Both the position numbers and the translations under genes were made by a program. A stretch of DNA of 64,000 nucleotides from Escallonia rubra (lineage: Eukaryota; Streptophyta; Magnoliopsida; Escalloniales; Escalloniaceae). How positions within the stretch are numbered: position 1 is the first letter of the stretch; every line of letters starts with the position of its first letter. Shown here one piece after another: positions 33,270 through 45,119 of the stretch. The notes under the pieces are model-generated. The model was not told the DNA's origin. It searched no databases and saw nothing but the letters and a program-made list of their open reading frames with translations. The stretch covers positions 62,001 to 126,000 of the forward strand of contig JAVXUO010000385.1 in assembly GCA_033065855.1 (NCBI GenBank), written 5' to 3'.

Positions 33270-36200
33270 ATGGCAAACAAATCAAGGCCCAGTTCATTAA
33301 GTGTCTACCTATATATACCGAACATTATTGGTGGGTTTCTTACTTACTTACAACTTTTGGTCATGGTTTTGGTTTTGGTTTATTAGGTTGAATTACTTTA
33401 GCAACTTGTACTCTTTGATTACATTTGCGACTTCAGTTAAATTTGTAAGGGTATGAGGCATTCGTGGGTAGTATATAGGAAGCTTTAGTAAATATAAATG
33501 GGAGCTTGGTTCATAGTTTGCATCTTGTTATCCTAGTAAAATTTGTATTATAGAGAACAGGATCGTGAATGGTTATTGTAGTATCTTTTGCTGACTTAAT
33601 TGTCTACCATCAATTGCAGCATATAGCTTTACTGGTTGTCCTCTTTGATTTGTGTTAATACTCGAGGAGCGGATTTGCCACTCAATATTCAACTTACAAG
33701 CATCTGCATCTGACATTTGACATGTGACACTTTGTCTTCGTAGGATACTTTGATGACACGACACAGCACTCAGTTTGATTAGCTAGAATGCGCATGTCGT
33801 AATACTGTACTTAGTAGCTTCATTCTTTCCTAATTACTAACTCCTTGTCTAAATGATTGGTGAAGTACATTATTATCATCTTCTTGTTCATATACCAGTT
33901 CTACTCTTAGTTGCACAAAGGGGGGGCGGGGGCGGGGGCGGGAAAGGGGGCGGGGGAGCGTAAGCACCAAGAAGAATCTGAGGTTGGGAGCGGCTTGAAT
34001 AAATAAATGCGTAAAGAGTATTATCATTTGTTTAGTATAGTTTACATAGCCAGCAACAATAGACAAGTAGGCTTTAAGGACTTGAAGGAAGAGAGAAACA
34101 AGGAATTGAGTTGAAAAGGGCTTGATTTTCAGGTACTCTCTCACTTGTTCCATGCATTTCTATCCAGCTAACGGGATCGAGTTCCCATATTAGCTTGGGA
34201 CGAGATCCCATGGAGCTCCTAACTTGGGATCGCAAAAGCGAGTTTCCGAGAGAGAAACGTCACCATATTTGGAGTTTCCTGCAACTAAGGTTCTACTTAT
34301 AAAAGCGATAATTTCATTAATGGAATGAATAGGTTCATTTGCAAATTGCTTACGTATTTCTATCAGATTTTTTTTTATTTCCAGTCAGTATTCACCCACT
34401 TGGTCCTTGTTTGAGAAAGAACATGTATAATGGTAAGATTAAACTTCGATATTTATTGCACACCAATTTATGTATCTTTATTCTAATGTGGAAAATTACT
34501 CTTCTCCTTGAGAGTGAAGGGACTGGTGACCCTTGACTCTTATGCCATGCAGAGCGGCAGTGGCTCCATATGGGGATTACATGGTTGTTGAGGGGCGGTT
34601 AAAGTTGTGTTTTTACATCGCCTTTATCCACAGTCAAACCCCTTAAACAATCTCCGGAGGTGAACCAAAACAAGGCCGCCCTCGTAAGCGATTGAGTTAG
34701 TGTTACGTGCTACAGGCTAACTCATTTGTATTAGAAGTATAGTCCCTAACACCTAGTATTAGTAGCTACTAAGGTAAGGCTTTTTTAATTGAAAGCCTAA
34801 ATAAGTGCCATTTAAGGCCCTATATAAAAGAGGTATATGGATACATATACCTACAAGCATAAGTCAAGGCCTTTTTCCTATTCATAAATCAGGGAGTAGA
34901 GGCCTAGTTCTTCTATTCTTTTTTTTTTTTTGGGGGTGGGGGTGGATGGTTTTGGTGTACTTTCTCTCTTGTCGATAGTCTTTTTTACTCTAATAATGTC
35001 CTGTGCACGTATTATTTTTTTATTTCATTACCTTATATCATCCAGGTCTCCCTTTAAGTTAATGAACTCAGAAATACTGATCTTAGCTTGTGGGATAGAT
35101 TTGTGTTGCAATCCAAGAAACACAGCAGTTCTCTTTTTTGCCCATATGAGTGTGCATTTTGTGTGAGAGTTCTGTTGTTTATTGGATGCAATTACCATCA
35201 CTGGATCTTGTTGCATGCACACTTCGTAATTTTATCTGAAATTAAGTTTTCCTAAAAGCTATTTCTTTTTAAATATCATATCTAGAGAGGTAAGATGGAT
35301 TATAAGTTGTTTTATTATGATTTTTTACATCTTCTTATTCTTTGTAGCATTTAAGTAAATATGTTTACTTGACTGCATTGTAACTCACATATATTTTCTG
35401 GCATCTGCTTTTGCCATACTGAATTGTTTTATGCTTATTTGGGCTTTGCAGGATACATAAGAATTCTATTGAATTGTGTTGCCTTTGCAATATGCTTTTC
35501 TGAAAAGAAGCTTTTTTCACTACTGTATTTCATTAGGTGAGAGCCATGTTTAGCGTTTATTTCAATCGTTGTCTTTTCTTAACTTATATTTCAAAGTGCT
35601 CATTGTGAGGGATCTTGATTGATTGGATGCTCGAGTTCAGCTTTGTATGTGATGCTTTGGATGGTTGGTTCGCCCGGAAATTCAACCAAGGTACGAGATT
35701 ATCTATATTGGCCGTGATTAAGTTTATGTCACTTTGGTACTTAATTCTAGTTAGGAGTTTAACAAAGGTAGTATAATCCCCCGGAACGGTTATGAAAAGC
35801 TTGCTAGAAACTAAATTGGTGGGACTGTGGGGCATTCAGTTATGGATTTTGTATGCGTAAAAGTGGGTTTAGATTGGCTTGGTTCAGAATCTGATAGCTT
35901 GGTGGCAGTTTCTTGATAACTATGAACTCAGTGCTTTTGAGTGTTGAGTAAAAGCAAAAGGGTACGACAAAGAAGATGTTTTATATTCTGCCGTAAACTT
36001 AGGGATGATCTCTTGTGGCACAATTGACCATAAAGTAAAACAGGACTTTCATATAGGAGAGTTTGACTCAGAAATATAGAAAACAAAACTTACTGGTTTA
36101 ATACACACAAATTATGACAAGTTCCCTAAAGTTAGTAGGTCAGGGTTTTGGTTCTGTGTCAAATGAGTTCCAACATATGCACAACATCAATGGTTTGGCA

Positions 36201-38087
36201 TTAAGGGTCCCTGCGATGTCTGCCTTTTCAGGTCAAATGTTTTACTGCTACAAAAAGTGTTCGCAAAATTCACTTTTTCTTTGATGGGATAAGTACTTGT
36301 TAAATTTGTGTATGTTATGAGATTTTGGTTTGCAATTTATTACCTTTTGCTGTTTCAGTTTCGACCTTTGGAGCTGTTCTGGACATGGTGACAGATAGGT
36401 GCTTCTTCCACAGAACTCCCATTATCTTCACTTCTTTTGCTTTTGCATTGCAGTCTTCTCTAATTGTGGTTCTTAATTTTCCCTTGTTGCTACTTGATGG
36501 ATGTCTTGATTGATTTATGTTGTCTCGCAGGATTAGTACTGCTTGTCTACTTGTAATTCTCTCCCAAGTCTATAGGTAAACTTTGTTTGAATCTATATAT
36601 GTAGTGCTCGGCTCTTGCTCTACATTTTAGTGCCTGCTCGATTTGACTAAATAATCTTTTACAGGCCTGGCTTGGTTTTCTTGTCATTGCTTGCTTTGGA
36701 TATTGCCAGCCATTGGTTGCAAATGTACAGGTACTTAATCTATCGTTTGGAAGTTAAATTAAATATTTGCGTATTGAATGAATGGAAGTGATTTGTTAGG
36801 ATGCGTGATTTGTTCTCTATGTACACCAATTTTTGATGCAGTACATTCTTGGTTGGCAAAGCTAGTCATAAAGATGTCAAAGACAATACTAACTGGCTAT
36901 TCAAGGCATACTATGGAAACAAGATGTTTATGTGTTATTGTTGCGCATCTTGTGAGGTGAATGTCTATGGAATTGGTTTATGCTAGTAACCTGTTCTGAT
37001 GCTAATATCAATTTTCACATGAATTGGGTTCTTGGTTCAGGCTCTTTACATAACTTTATTTCTTCTTGCAAAGAACCAGACGGAAAATATGAAAGATGTA
37101 AGTCTTAAATTTTTTGATGGTGTTGAAATATCTTAATTTACCATGCTGGAAATTCACAAAGATCATTGTGGTTCACTCGTCTAAATGTCCTCATTAGGTT
37201 TTGATGGATGCTGCAAGAGAAAGCTTGCTACAATGTGTGCTGCTTGCTTTACTTCTGTTTGGATGGGCAATAAAGCAATCAGTCAATTTTATACAGGTAA
37301 CAATTGTTTTACTTGGTACAATTTCCACGAACTCAATGTGTATGTGAATGCCTTCGGTTCATTTGGCGTTTTGAAGCAATATAGGGTGCCACGGAATATA
37401 ACATATCAATCTCGTTTAAATTGTCAGTAAAAGGGGAACATAAAGATGCCCCAATACTGCCAGTAATTATCACATTTACTACATGGTTGGTTATGTCTTG
37501 CATGGACAAGAATATACATTTTGATGGCGTGAGGGAACTGTGTAATTTTAGTTGGTTTTCATATGTGAGCATGCTCGGAAGAATAATAGCAGTAGCAAAT
37601 ATAACAAAATTGAGACAAATCAGTGTCAAAGAAAAATGGTATTATCTGTGAATAAGAACTATCATCCCAATTGGAGCATCCTGCCCCGCCAAAAAAGCCC
37701 CTAAAGAAATCTCACATTGCCGTAGGGTCAAGCAATCTGCTTAAAGCCTCCATAAAGGTTTGAAGACGCGCTAAAAGTATTGTAGGTAGCTTTTGCTATT
37801 TGGAAAAGTTTGTAAATCACGCAAGAGGACAGCAGTAGTTTTTTCTTATTGCCGTGTAGATGATTTCCTTTTATAAGCCTTCTTTTGTATGCTTAAAGTT
37901 GCTTTGGCAATGGAATCGCTGGGGAATGAGTTTGGTAAGGATCATACTTTTCATGTGCTTGTTCACCCTACAAATTTTTTGATAACTGAGCTAATTGTGA
38001 CTCAGAGTTTGTTCATTTGAGTCTCAGATGAAGACAGCTGCAGACTTATGTGTGCTTTACGACATCAACAAAAAGCAGAAGCCCTAG
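33270..38087 (+). CDS. PIS1: Phosphatidylinositol synthase (CDP-diacylglycerol-inositol 3-phosphatidyltransferase), 10 coding exons
   Basis: Transfers phosphatidate from CDP-diacylglycerol to myo-inositol, making phosphatidylinositol in the ER membrane. Exons: 33270-33330, 35452-35536, 35641-35690, 36359-36398, 36531-36575, 36665-36730, 36842-36956, 37041-37097, 37198-37296, 38028-38087. The 678 nt encode 225 aa plus stop, close to the about 227 aa of the Arabidopsis protein. The CDP-alcohol phosphotransferase signature D(x2)DG(x2)AR(x8)G(x3)D(x3)D is complete and spans exons 3-4: DALDGWFARKF.. then GAVLDMVTD. Several hydrophobic segments follow (LLVILSQVY, LVFLSLLALDI, VLLALLLFGWAI), as expected for a multi-pass membrane enzyme. 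The start MANKSRPSSLSVYLYIPN and the ending YDINKKQKP fit the family. All phases agree, with no lesion, so the gene looks functional. PIS1 versus PIS2 is not decided by the sequence. Confidence 0.95.
33920..33957 (+). other. G-quadruplex-forming run in PIS intron 1
   Basis: G7-C-G5-C-G5-C-G3-AAA-G5-C-G5 on the coding strand of the PIS gene, in the intron between 33330 and 35452. Six guanine runs with 1-3-base loops satisfy any standard quadruplex rule. The opposite strand is an i-motif candidate. Confidence 0.8.
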
Positions 38088-38349
38088 TGTGGCATCGGCA
38101 AAACTTGATGCGATTTTCCTCACAGAATGACCAAAAATCCCCAAAACATTGGTCCATCGAGTGCCCTGCAGACTTAGGATTCGCTGCAATCATTATGACA
38201 TTTTTTAGTGGTGCCAAGTCAAAACCTCGACCCGAGCTCGGGTGCTTGTACAATTTTGCCCACACTTGCAAAGTATGTTTCATCATGCGAACAAAATTAG
38301 GAAAAATGATTTTTTGTTTTTTCATAGATAACCAGTTTTAAATGAAAAC

Positions 38350-39540
38350 TCAAATTCACGTACTTGTCTTGATGCACTTGTTTTTAAGTGTTTTTAATAT
38401 TGGGTTAATTTCAGCAGTTTGATGGTACTTACAAGCGTATCCATTAGTTCAGAAAATGAGCACTTGTATTCGTTGACTGAACAGAATATTGAAATACTTA
38501 ATGGTTGGGAACGAAATTATCATATTGCTCATGACTTGAAACGTAAATTCTTAAAATGTCGTTCCATAAATTTCAAAATTAGGTTTCAGACTCTCTCTCT
38601 CTCTCTCTCTCTCTTACATCTTTGAACTCTAATAGCCGTTTTCCCCACCTTGTAGCTGCCACATCCTTCTCCTACCTCACGGCATGCCCCCTTTCCTCAC
38701 CCATCCATCGAAGTACGACAACCATTTTCACCACTATAACTCCCTGGCATCACCAACAAACTCAACTCCATCACCACCAACAACCACCGCAGAAACTCAT
38801 GGCATGCCGGATCAAGGATTGCCTTCTCGATTGAAGACTAGATCTGTTGACAAAGAACTAAAGGGGACTTGTTAACTAGGGTTACGAAACCCTATTAGGG
38901 CCGGCGCAAAGAACGACATGAAAAGCATAAGATGATGCCGGCGGCAGGGATAGGCGACATCGACGAAGGTATTACAGAGCGGAGGGAGACTGGATCAGAG
39001 CAAAGTGAGGAGGCTGGTCGTGGTGATGGACTGAAGAATTTGTGGTGGCATAGGGGATGTTGGCCGTGGGCGATGGTCAACGTGTCGGCGGTGGTGGGTA
39101 TCTTACCGGTATGGTTGAAGTTAAACTTGGGTGGTCTACCGACGGGGTGAAATTAGGCTTGAAATCTAGTTTGAAAAATCAGGATTTTAAATTTTAATGT
39201 TGCGTATATTTTGCATATATGTGAGGGCAGTATTTATGACATAAGTTAAAAGGCATATTTTATTAACGGGTCAATGACGGAAGGACACGACTGTCTGCTT
39301 TTGAAACTTAGTGTCCTTGATTGTGATTTTATCCTAACCTCAGGACATGAGTGTAATTAACCATTTTGCATGTTAGTGATAAAGTAGAGTGTAAGTGACG
39401 AAAAGATATGGAGTTTTACTGAGATTGTTAGCTAGTTGTAGTTGAATCATGTCAAGCATATCGGTCAACATAGTTTAAGTCAAGCAAAACACTTGAACAA
39501 GTATTATTAGTCTACAAAGTTTTTGACATTAAAAATGCAT
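38350..39540. other. Intergenic region between PIS and the Mutator-like element
   Basis: No supported gene. A CT microsatellite lies at 38591-38615. 38622-39150 has CCACC-rich and GGCGG-rich stretches with short open frames but no recognisable protein. A TA microsatellite begins at 39544. Confidence 0.5.
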
Positions 39541-39541
39541 G

Positions 39542-39583
<42 letters not shown>

Positions 39584-39625
39584 GAACCGATCCACACCCA
39601 CCGGTGGATAAAAAAAATTTCTCCA

Positions 39626-39915
39626 CCCAATCGCATGTAAGAGAAGCGGTTGGGTACGATTTCTTTTTGTCGTGGGCCCCACCACAAAAAAGCACTCCTT
39701 TTTTTTTAGCTCAACCGCATGTAAGAGAAGCGGTTGGGTATGATTATCTTTTTGACGTGGGCCCCACCACAAAAAACCACTCCACCCAACCGCTTCTCTT
39801 ATACGCGGTTGGGACAATTTTTTTTTTGCCCGACCGCTTCTCTTAGAAGCGGTTGGTAAGCACTTTTTTTTTTAACAATTTTTTTAAAAAACCAACCGCA
39901 TATAAGAGAAGCGGT
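39626..39915. repeat. Subterminal hairpin repeats, left arm
   Basis: At least five copies of a short palindromic unit, AACCGC-(about 12 nt)-GCGGTT, typically CAACCGCATGTAAGAGAAGC followed by GGTTGG, alternating with GTGGGCCCCACC-type palindromes. The mirror set lies at 51025-51320. The arrangement suggests transposase binding sites; that is inference. Confidence 0.8.
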
Positions 39916-40014
39916 TGGTGGCTTTTGCGTAACTTTTTTTTGGGTGGTTCCCACACAAAAAATTTCAGATTTTTTGGTTGGCTCCCACCAAAAAAAAAAA
40001 AAAATCGAGCACAA

Positions 40015-40333
40015 GCCTGCCACGTGGCGTCCCCCACGATTGCCACGTGGCCCAACCGCGTGAAGGGGCGCCGGTTGGTTGATGGCCCTGCCACGTGGTC
40101 TCCCCAGCGCCTGCCACGTGGCCCAACCGCATGAAACGGCGCCGGTTGGTTGATGGCCCTGCCACGTGGCCTCCCCAGCGCCTGCCACGTGGCCCAACCG
40201 CATGAAGGGGCGCCGGTTGGGGCGATGGCCCTGCCACGTGGCCTCCCCCGCGCCTGCCACGTGGCCCAACCGCGTGAAAGGGCCCCGCGGCTTGCCCTTC
40301 CCCTGCCACGTGCCCCCCCCCCCCCCCACGCGC
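40015..40333 (+). promoter_or_regulatory. G-box array plus CACGCGC motif, left arm promoter
   Basis: About nine CACGTG cores, most within the palindrome GCCACGTGGC, lie in roughly 72-85-bp tandem units between 40017 and 40310. CACGCGC, the published FHY3/FAR1 binding core, follows at 40327-40333. The block sits upstream of the transposase leader exon. Confidence 0.75.
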
Positions 40334-40478
40334 GTCCTTCCATCCCCCGTGACTGTCCTTCCCTCCCCCGTGACTGTCCTTCCAAATTTTTTTTTGCAGC
40401 CTATTCGGGCACTTTGCAGAGACCACTCACGGGTATTTTTTTTCCCTCTTTTTTCTTCTCTCTCCCTCACTTTTCTCT

Positions 40479-40601
40479 CTTTATAATCCCCTCCCCCCAA
40501 CCCTTCTTCTCCACAAACCAAAAAATTTTAGCGCTAGAAGATCGGTGGATAATTGCTAGAAGATCGGTAGATTTTTCTTCAAATACATCAAGTCACAACA
40601 A
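40479..40601 (+). promoter_or_regulatory. TATA-like box and non-coding first exon for the transposase
   Basis: CTTTATAAT at 40479-40487 is followed by a leader ending CACAACAA/GTAAGTATT, a strong donor at 40601/40602. The matching acceptor GATTTCAG ends at 42638, eight bases before the start ATG at 42646. The first exon therefore lies inside the inverted arm and the coding exon outside it. Confidence 0.6.
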
Positions 40602-42645
40602 GTAAGTATTTTGAATTTCTTTATAATTCAATGTTAGGTTTATACAAATCAGCGTATTACATTTAGCGTATTATATTTATAGCGATTCAAAATAGCGTAT
40701 TACATTTATAGACAGTTTTTCACGAATTTATAAAAAATAACTAGAGCAAGATTTTGCCAAAGTGCAAAAAAGAGACCCTAGTTATTCTGAAAGGATCTGT
40801 ATCAGGTAAAAATTTCAGATTTTTCCAAAGACTGTAAAGGGGCTAACTGATACGGGGAACCGTGTACCTTCGCAGTCTAATTTAAAATACCAAGCTAGCG
40901 CGATTTCACGCGAAACTTTTACGAGAACCCTAGGATGTTGGGAAGTTCCATTCCCCAGGATTTCGCGCCATTCCGGAGCCGTTAGCTATTTTTTTGGCCG
41001 AACGGCCCTTTCAGCGCTCGCCCTTTAATTAGACAGTTTTTTCACGGATTTATAAAAAATAGCTAGAGCGTGATTTGGCCAAATTGCAAAACAGAGACCC
41101 TAGTTATTCTGAAAGGATCTGTATCAGGTAAAAATTTCAGATTTTTCCAAAGACTGTAAAGGGGCTAACTGATACGGGGAACCGTGTACCTTCGCAGTCT
41201 AATTTAAAATACCAAGCTAGCGCAATTTCGTGCGAAACTTTTACGAGAACCCTAGGATGTTGGGAAGTTCCATTCCCCAGGATTTTGCGCCATTCCGGAG
41301 CCGTTAGCTATTTTTTTGGCCGAACGGCCTTTTCAGCGCTCGATCCGGACACCGGTTCGCGATTTTTGCGCGAAAAATCCGTAAAGTACTTTTTAGGCCA
41401 ATGATGAACTCACAAAGCGTAAAGTAGCATTTCGAGGCACCTTTGAGATTTTTCCTGATGCCAGGGGCATTTTGGTAATTTGCCACCCTGCGAGGGGTGT
41501 TTCGGTAATTTTCCCGCGCCAAGTTTTTAATTAGACAGTTTTAGTCCAGGAATGTAATCACAGAACCTGAAATGTTGTTTTGAAGCTGGTTCGGGGGCGT
41601 TGGGGTGATAGTGAACCCCTGGGGGCATTTCGGTAATTTGCCGCTCATCGGGGACTATTTTGCTAGGAAGGATCCAGCTTAAAGGGCCATACCTTAAAAT
41701 AAATTTTAGTTCAGCAAAGGGTGTCAGACACCCGAAAACTTTTATTGTTCCGGGTGAATTCAGGAACTTGTGACGCACCGGCGATGACTGCCAGGGGGTA
41801 TTTTGCATAAGTAGCGGGTGTTTTGGTAACTTTCCCCCTTTAAAATTTTTCCTGATATATTTGGTATATAATTGACGTAATACATTTAAAAACTTGACTT
41901 CAAAGCGGTTTTGAGGTCTTGGGGGTGTAGGGGCCATCGGGGGGTATATTGCTATATAACCACGTTGGCGCTAAATTCAGTGAGAACTAGCGTAATTAAG
42001 CGTTCGGAGTGGTGGGAAGTGAGGATTTGTTTTAATACATTGAAATAATGACTATTGCTAATGTGTTGGTAAACTAGGTTAAAGATCCAGGAATGTAGTT
42101 TTGGAATGTAAATATTATAACCTGATAGTGAACCCCCTGGGGCATTTCGGTAATTTGCCGCTCATCGGGGGCTATTTTGTTAGGAAGGATCCAGCTTAAA
42201 GGGCCATACTTTAAAATAACTTTTAGTTCAGCAAAGGGTGTCAGACACCCGAAAACTTATTTTGTCCCGGATGAATTCAGGAAGCTTAAAATGCCGTTTC
42301 AAAGCACTCCGAACGATTTTTTGATGCCAGGGGGCATTTTTTGGTAATTCGCAGCCCCGAGGGGGGTATTTTCATAATTTTGCAGCGTTAAGTTTTTTAA
42401 AGGACTTCTTAGTCCAGAAATGTAAGCAAAGCACCTGAAAGGTTGTTTTCAAGCTGATTTGGGACGTTAGGGTGATAATGAACTCCCCGGGGGCATTTTG
42501 CTAATTTGCCGCTCGTCGGGGGCTATTTTGATAATTTTACATTATACGAATTTTTCCAGCAATTACGTTTAAATAATTTTTATTCTTCTTTCTATGACTT
42601 GTTGATAATCGTATTGGTTTTTATTTTTTAGATTTCAGTATAAAT

Positions 42646-44937
42646 ATGGATGCAACTGGAGGAAATATTTTTTGTGAAGGTTCTGATCCACCTTACTTGG
42701 GTCAAGTTTTTCAAACACCGGACGAAGTCGAAGCATACTACAGAGCATATTCGAAAACGATGGGTTTCGGTATTAGAACTAAGACGACTAGAAAACGGGT
42801 GAATACCGATCAAATTGGTGCAAGGTTATTTGAGTGTCATAGAGGAGCACCGCATGTACCCCCGGTCGTTCAGATCAGTGACGAAGGGACAACAAGACAA
42901 AGAAAACGGGACACATTTCCGGGTACCGGCTGCAAAGCCCATGTGTATGCAGTACACCGGAAAAATGAAAACCATTGGGTTGTGACGGGTGTGGAGTTGA
43001 GCCATAATCATCAGTTTTGCACCCCTAGTATGATTGGTCAAATTCATCAACACCGAGAAATAAGCGCGGCACACAGACAACTGATTTCAACAATGGCCGA
43101 CGCTAAAATTCCACCTTCTAAGATGATGGGGGTTTTCTCAAGCCAGGCTGGGGGGATTGACAAGTTGACTTTCAACGAAGTTGACCTTCGAAATGAACTC
43201 CGTGCTCAGAGGAGAGAGTCTTTCGGTCAGATCGATTCTCAAGCTACACTTGATATCTTCAGGTGCCTTCAGAGTGAGAATTCTGGATTTTTCTACAGTC
43301 TCCAAGTGGATGATGAGGACCGCATTAGTACTATATTTTGGGCGGACCCCCGTTCTAGAGCTGCTTACCAAAATTTTGGGGATGTTGTGACGTTTGACAC
43401 CACATACCGCACCAATAAGTACTCTATGCCTTTTGCTCCGTTCACCGGGGTGAACCACCACTATCAGTCAATCTCATTTGGCTTTGCCCTGCTTAGGGAT
43501 GAGACGGAGGAGTCATTTACGTGGTTATTTGAAACGTGGCTTAAAGCAATGTACCATATTCCTCCAAAGACCATCATCACCGACCAAGATCTGGCAATGA
43601 AAAATGCAATCGCTAAGGTCCTTCCAGATACTCACCATGGCCTGTGCACATGGCACATAAGCAACAAATATCCCGAACGACTTCACAATGTATATGCAAA
43701 CCATCCGTCATTCAGGACTGACTTTAATACATGTGTGAAGAAATCGTTGACGGTAGACGTGTTCGAGGAGAGGTGGGCCACATTAATGGATGACTACGGT
43801 TTGCACAATCATGGATGGTTACAATCGTTGTATGAGCTCAAGACACAGTGGGTCGGTGCCTACACCAAGAAGTTTTTTGCAGCCGGAATGACTACGACAT
43901 CGAGAAGCGAAGCTATGAATTCATTCTTTGATGGGTACGTAGGCCAGTCTTTAAGTATAGCGGAGTTTGTACTAGAGATGCAGAAAGCCCTTGAGAGGCA
44001 ATTGTACCGTGAGAGAGAAGCCGACGCGGCTACAGTTTACAGAGAAAGAGCCATACTACTTTGTTCACCTTTGGAGGCTCATGCGGCTCAAGTCTATACG
44101 AAGGAAATGTTTCGACAGTTTCAAGAGGAACTATTAAAGTCGAATCAATATGGCATGACAAAGTTGCACGAGTTTTCCACCAGAGATCTCAAGGTTTATG
44201 CTTTGACAAATGTGACGAATTATGCCAATCCGTGCTCTTCGTCGGCTCCGAGGAACAGAAGACATTTTACCGTAGCTAAATGTATGGACACCGGGTTGGT
44301 AAATTGCAACTGTCAACTCTTTGAGCATAAAGGTATACTTTGTCGACATGCGTTGAGGGTTTTGAGCGCCAAGAATGCAACTCAAATCCCTCCACAGTAT
44401 ATCTTGGAACGGTGGACGAAGGAAGCCAATAGAGTCCACGGTCACATTCCTTACGTGCCCAGTGTTTCAGTTGATTTCAGGCAATCTGAGGCCCTGCGAT
44501 ATAATCATCTTTGTAACATCATGCACGGTTTATCAATGGATGCAGCGTCAACATTTGATGGGTACACTTATCAAGTTGAAGCAGCCGCACGGGATCATGC
44601 TAAGCATGCACAGTTTAGGATGGCATTACCAGAAAGCCGGGACCCTCGACCGAGTCCAGCCGGTAGATTCAATCGAGCCAAACAGCCAGTCATTGACGGC
44701 ACTAGCATGCAAGGTGAGGAGGACGACATTTTTGATCCAATTATTTCTCAAACAAAATGGCGAAAACGAGAAATCCGCATGAAGAATCCGATTGAAAAAG
44801 CAACGGGTCAAAAAAAATTGCGAAAGTGTGCGTTGTGTAATAAGATGACTGATCATAACAAGAGAAACCATTATAAAGTGTTAGGTATCGAACCTGACAG
44901 TATGGTCGAGGAGGACGATGAAGAGGAATTGTGTTAG
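42646..44937 (+). CDS. FAR1/FRS-like Mutator transposase (763 aa)
   Basis: Intact frame encoding a MULE transposase of the FAR1/FHY3 type. The FAR1 DNA-binding domain lies at residues about 25-130, with AYYRAYSKTMGFGIRTKT, then CHRG, GCKAH and HNHQF. The MULE DDE core follows, with Asp in TFDTTYRTNKY (about 250), Asp in IITDQDLAMKNA (about 313) and Glu in TSRSEAMNSFF (about 421). A SWIM zinc finger, CNCQLFEHKGILCRHAL, lies at about 553-570. The C-terminal tail CALCNKMTDHNKRNH resembles a zinc knuckle lacking its last Cys. Predicted role: binds the element's ends and excises or inserts it. It is a transposase rather than a domesticated host FRS gene because it lies between matching inverted arms. 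The leader exon is probably in the left arm. Confidence 0.95.
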   Translation: MDATGGNIFCEGSDPPYLGQVFQTPDEVEAYYRAYSKTMGFGIRTKTTRKRVNTDQIGARLFECHRGAPHVPPVVQISDEGTTRQRKRDTFPGTGCKAHVYAVHRKNENHWVVTGVELSHNHQFCTPSMIGQIHQHREISAAHRQLISTMADAKIPPSKMMGVFSSQAGGIDKLTFNEVDLRNELRAQRRESFGQIDSQATLDIFRCLQSENSGFFYSLQVDDEDRISTIFWADPRSRAAYQNFGDVVTFDTTYRTNKYSMPFAPFTGVNHHYQSISFGFALLRDETEESFTWLFETWLKAMYHIPPKTIITDQDLAMKNAIAKVLPDTHHGLCTWHISNKYPERLHNVYANHPSFRTDFNTCVKKSLTVDVFEERWATLMDDYGLHNHGWLQSLYELKTQWVGAYTKKFFAAGMTTTSRSEAMNSFFDGYVGQSLSIAEFVLEMQKALERQLYREREADAATVYRERAILLCSPLEAHAAQVYTKEMFRQFQEELLKSNQYGMTKLHEFSTRDLKVYALTNVTNYANPCSSSAPRNRRHFTVAKCMDTGLVNCNCQLFEHKGILCRHALRVLSAKNATQIPPQYILERWTKEANRVHGHIPYVPSVSVDFRQSEALRYNHLCNIMHGLSMDAASTFDGYTYQVEAAARDHAKHAQFRMALPESRDPRPSPAGRFNRAKQPVIDGTSMQGEEDDIFDPIISQTKWRKREIRMKNPIEKATGQKKLRKCALCNKMTDHNKRNHYKVLGIEPDSMVEEDDEEELC

Positions 44938-45119
44938 GGTTAATGTTTCAGTTGTATAACGAATAACTTTTATAATGTTTAAATTTGTGATTTGATTTGT
45001 TGAATCTTTAATTTGTGATTTGGTTTGTGGATTATTGAAAATTTTTGAATGGCATATTTGCGCACGCTTTAGCGCCCAATTCATAGCTTCCTGAAAAATC
45101 TTGTAATTTGTTTTGTTCA

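Larger units (their letters stand above)
39582..42118. repeat. Left terminal inverted repeat arm
   Basis: From outside in: terminal 35 bp, hairpin repeats (39626-39915), a G-box array (40015-40312), a C-run, CACGCGC at 40327-40333, a TATA-like box (40479-40487), a leader exon ending at 40601, then a leader intron with two copies of a 322-bp repeat (about 40700-41345). Just beyond the arm, 42120-42290 repeats part of 41600-41770. Confidence 0.92.

Noticed and set aside
39799-40521. 240-codon minus-strand open frame (and mirrored 188/195-codon frames at 50415-51103)
   Set aside because: It lies across the G-box tandem array and C-run of the inverted arms; several frames are open at once and the translation is repeat-derived (RGRRWGGHVAG-like), with no domain.
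41527-41937. 136-codon open frame, nearly identical to 48670-49080
   Set aside because: The two are the same inverted-repeat sequence, lie in the leader introns of the element genes and face outward. No domain recognised; preservation follows from arm similarity.
42646-44937. Host FRS (FAR1-related) transcription factor gene
   Set aside because: The domain order alone would fit, but its position between 2.5-kb inverted arms with MULE-type ends makes it the element's transposase.
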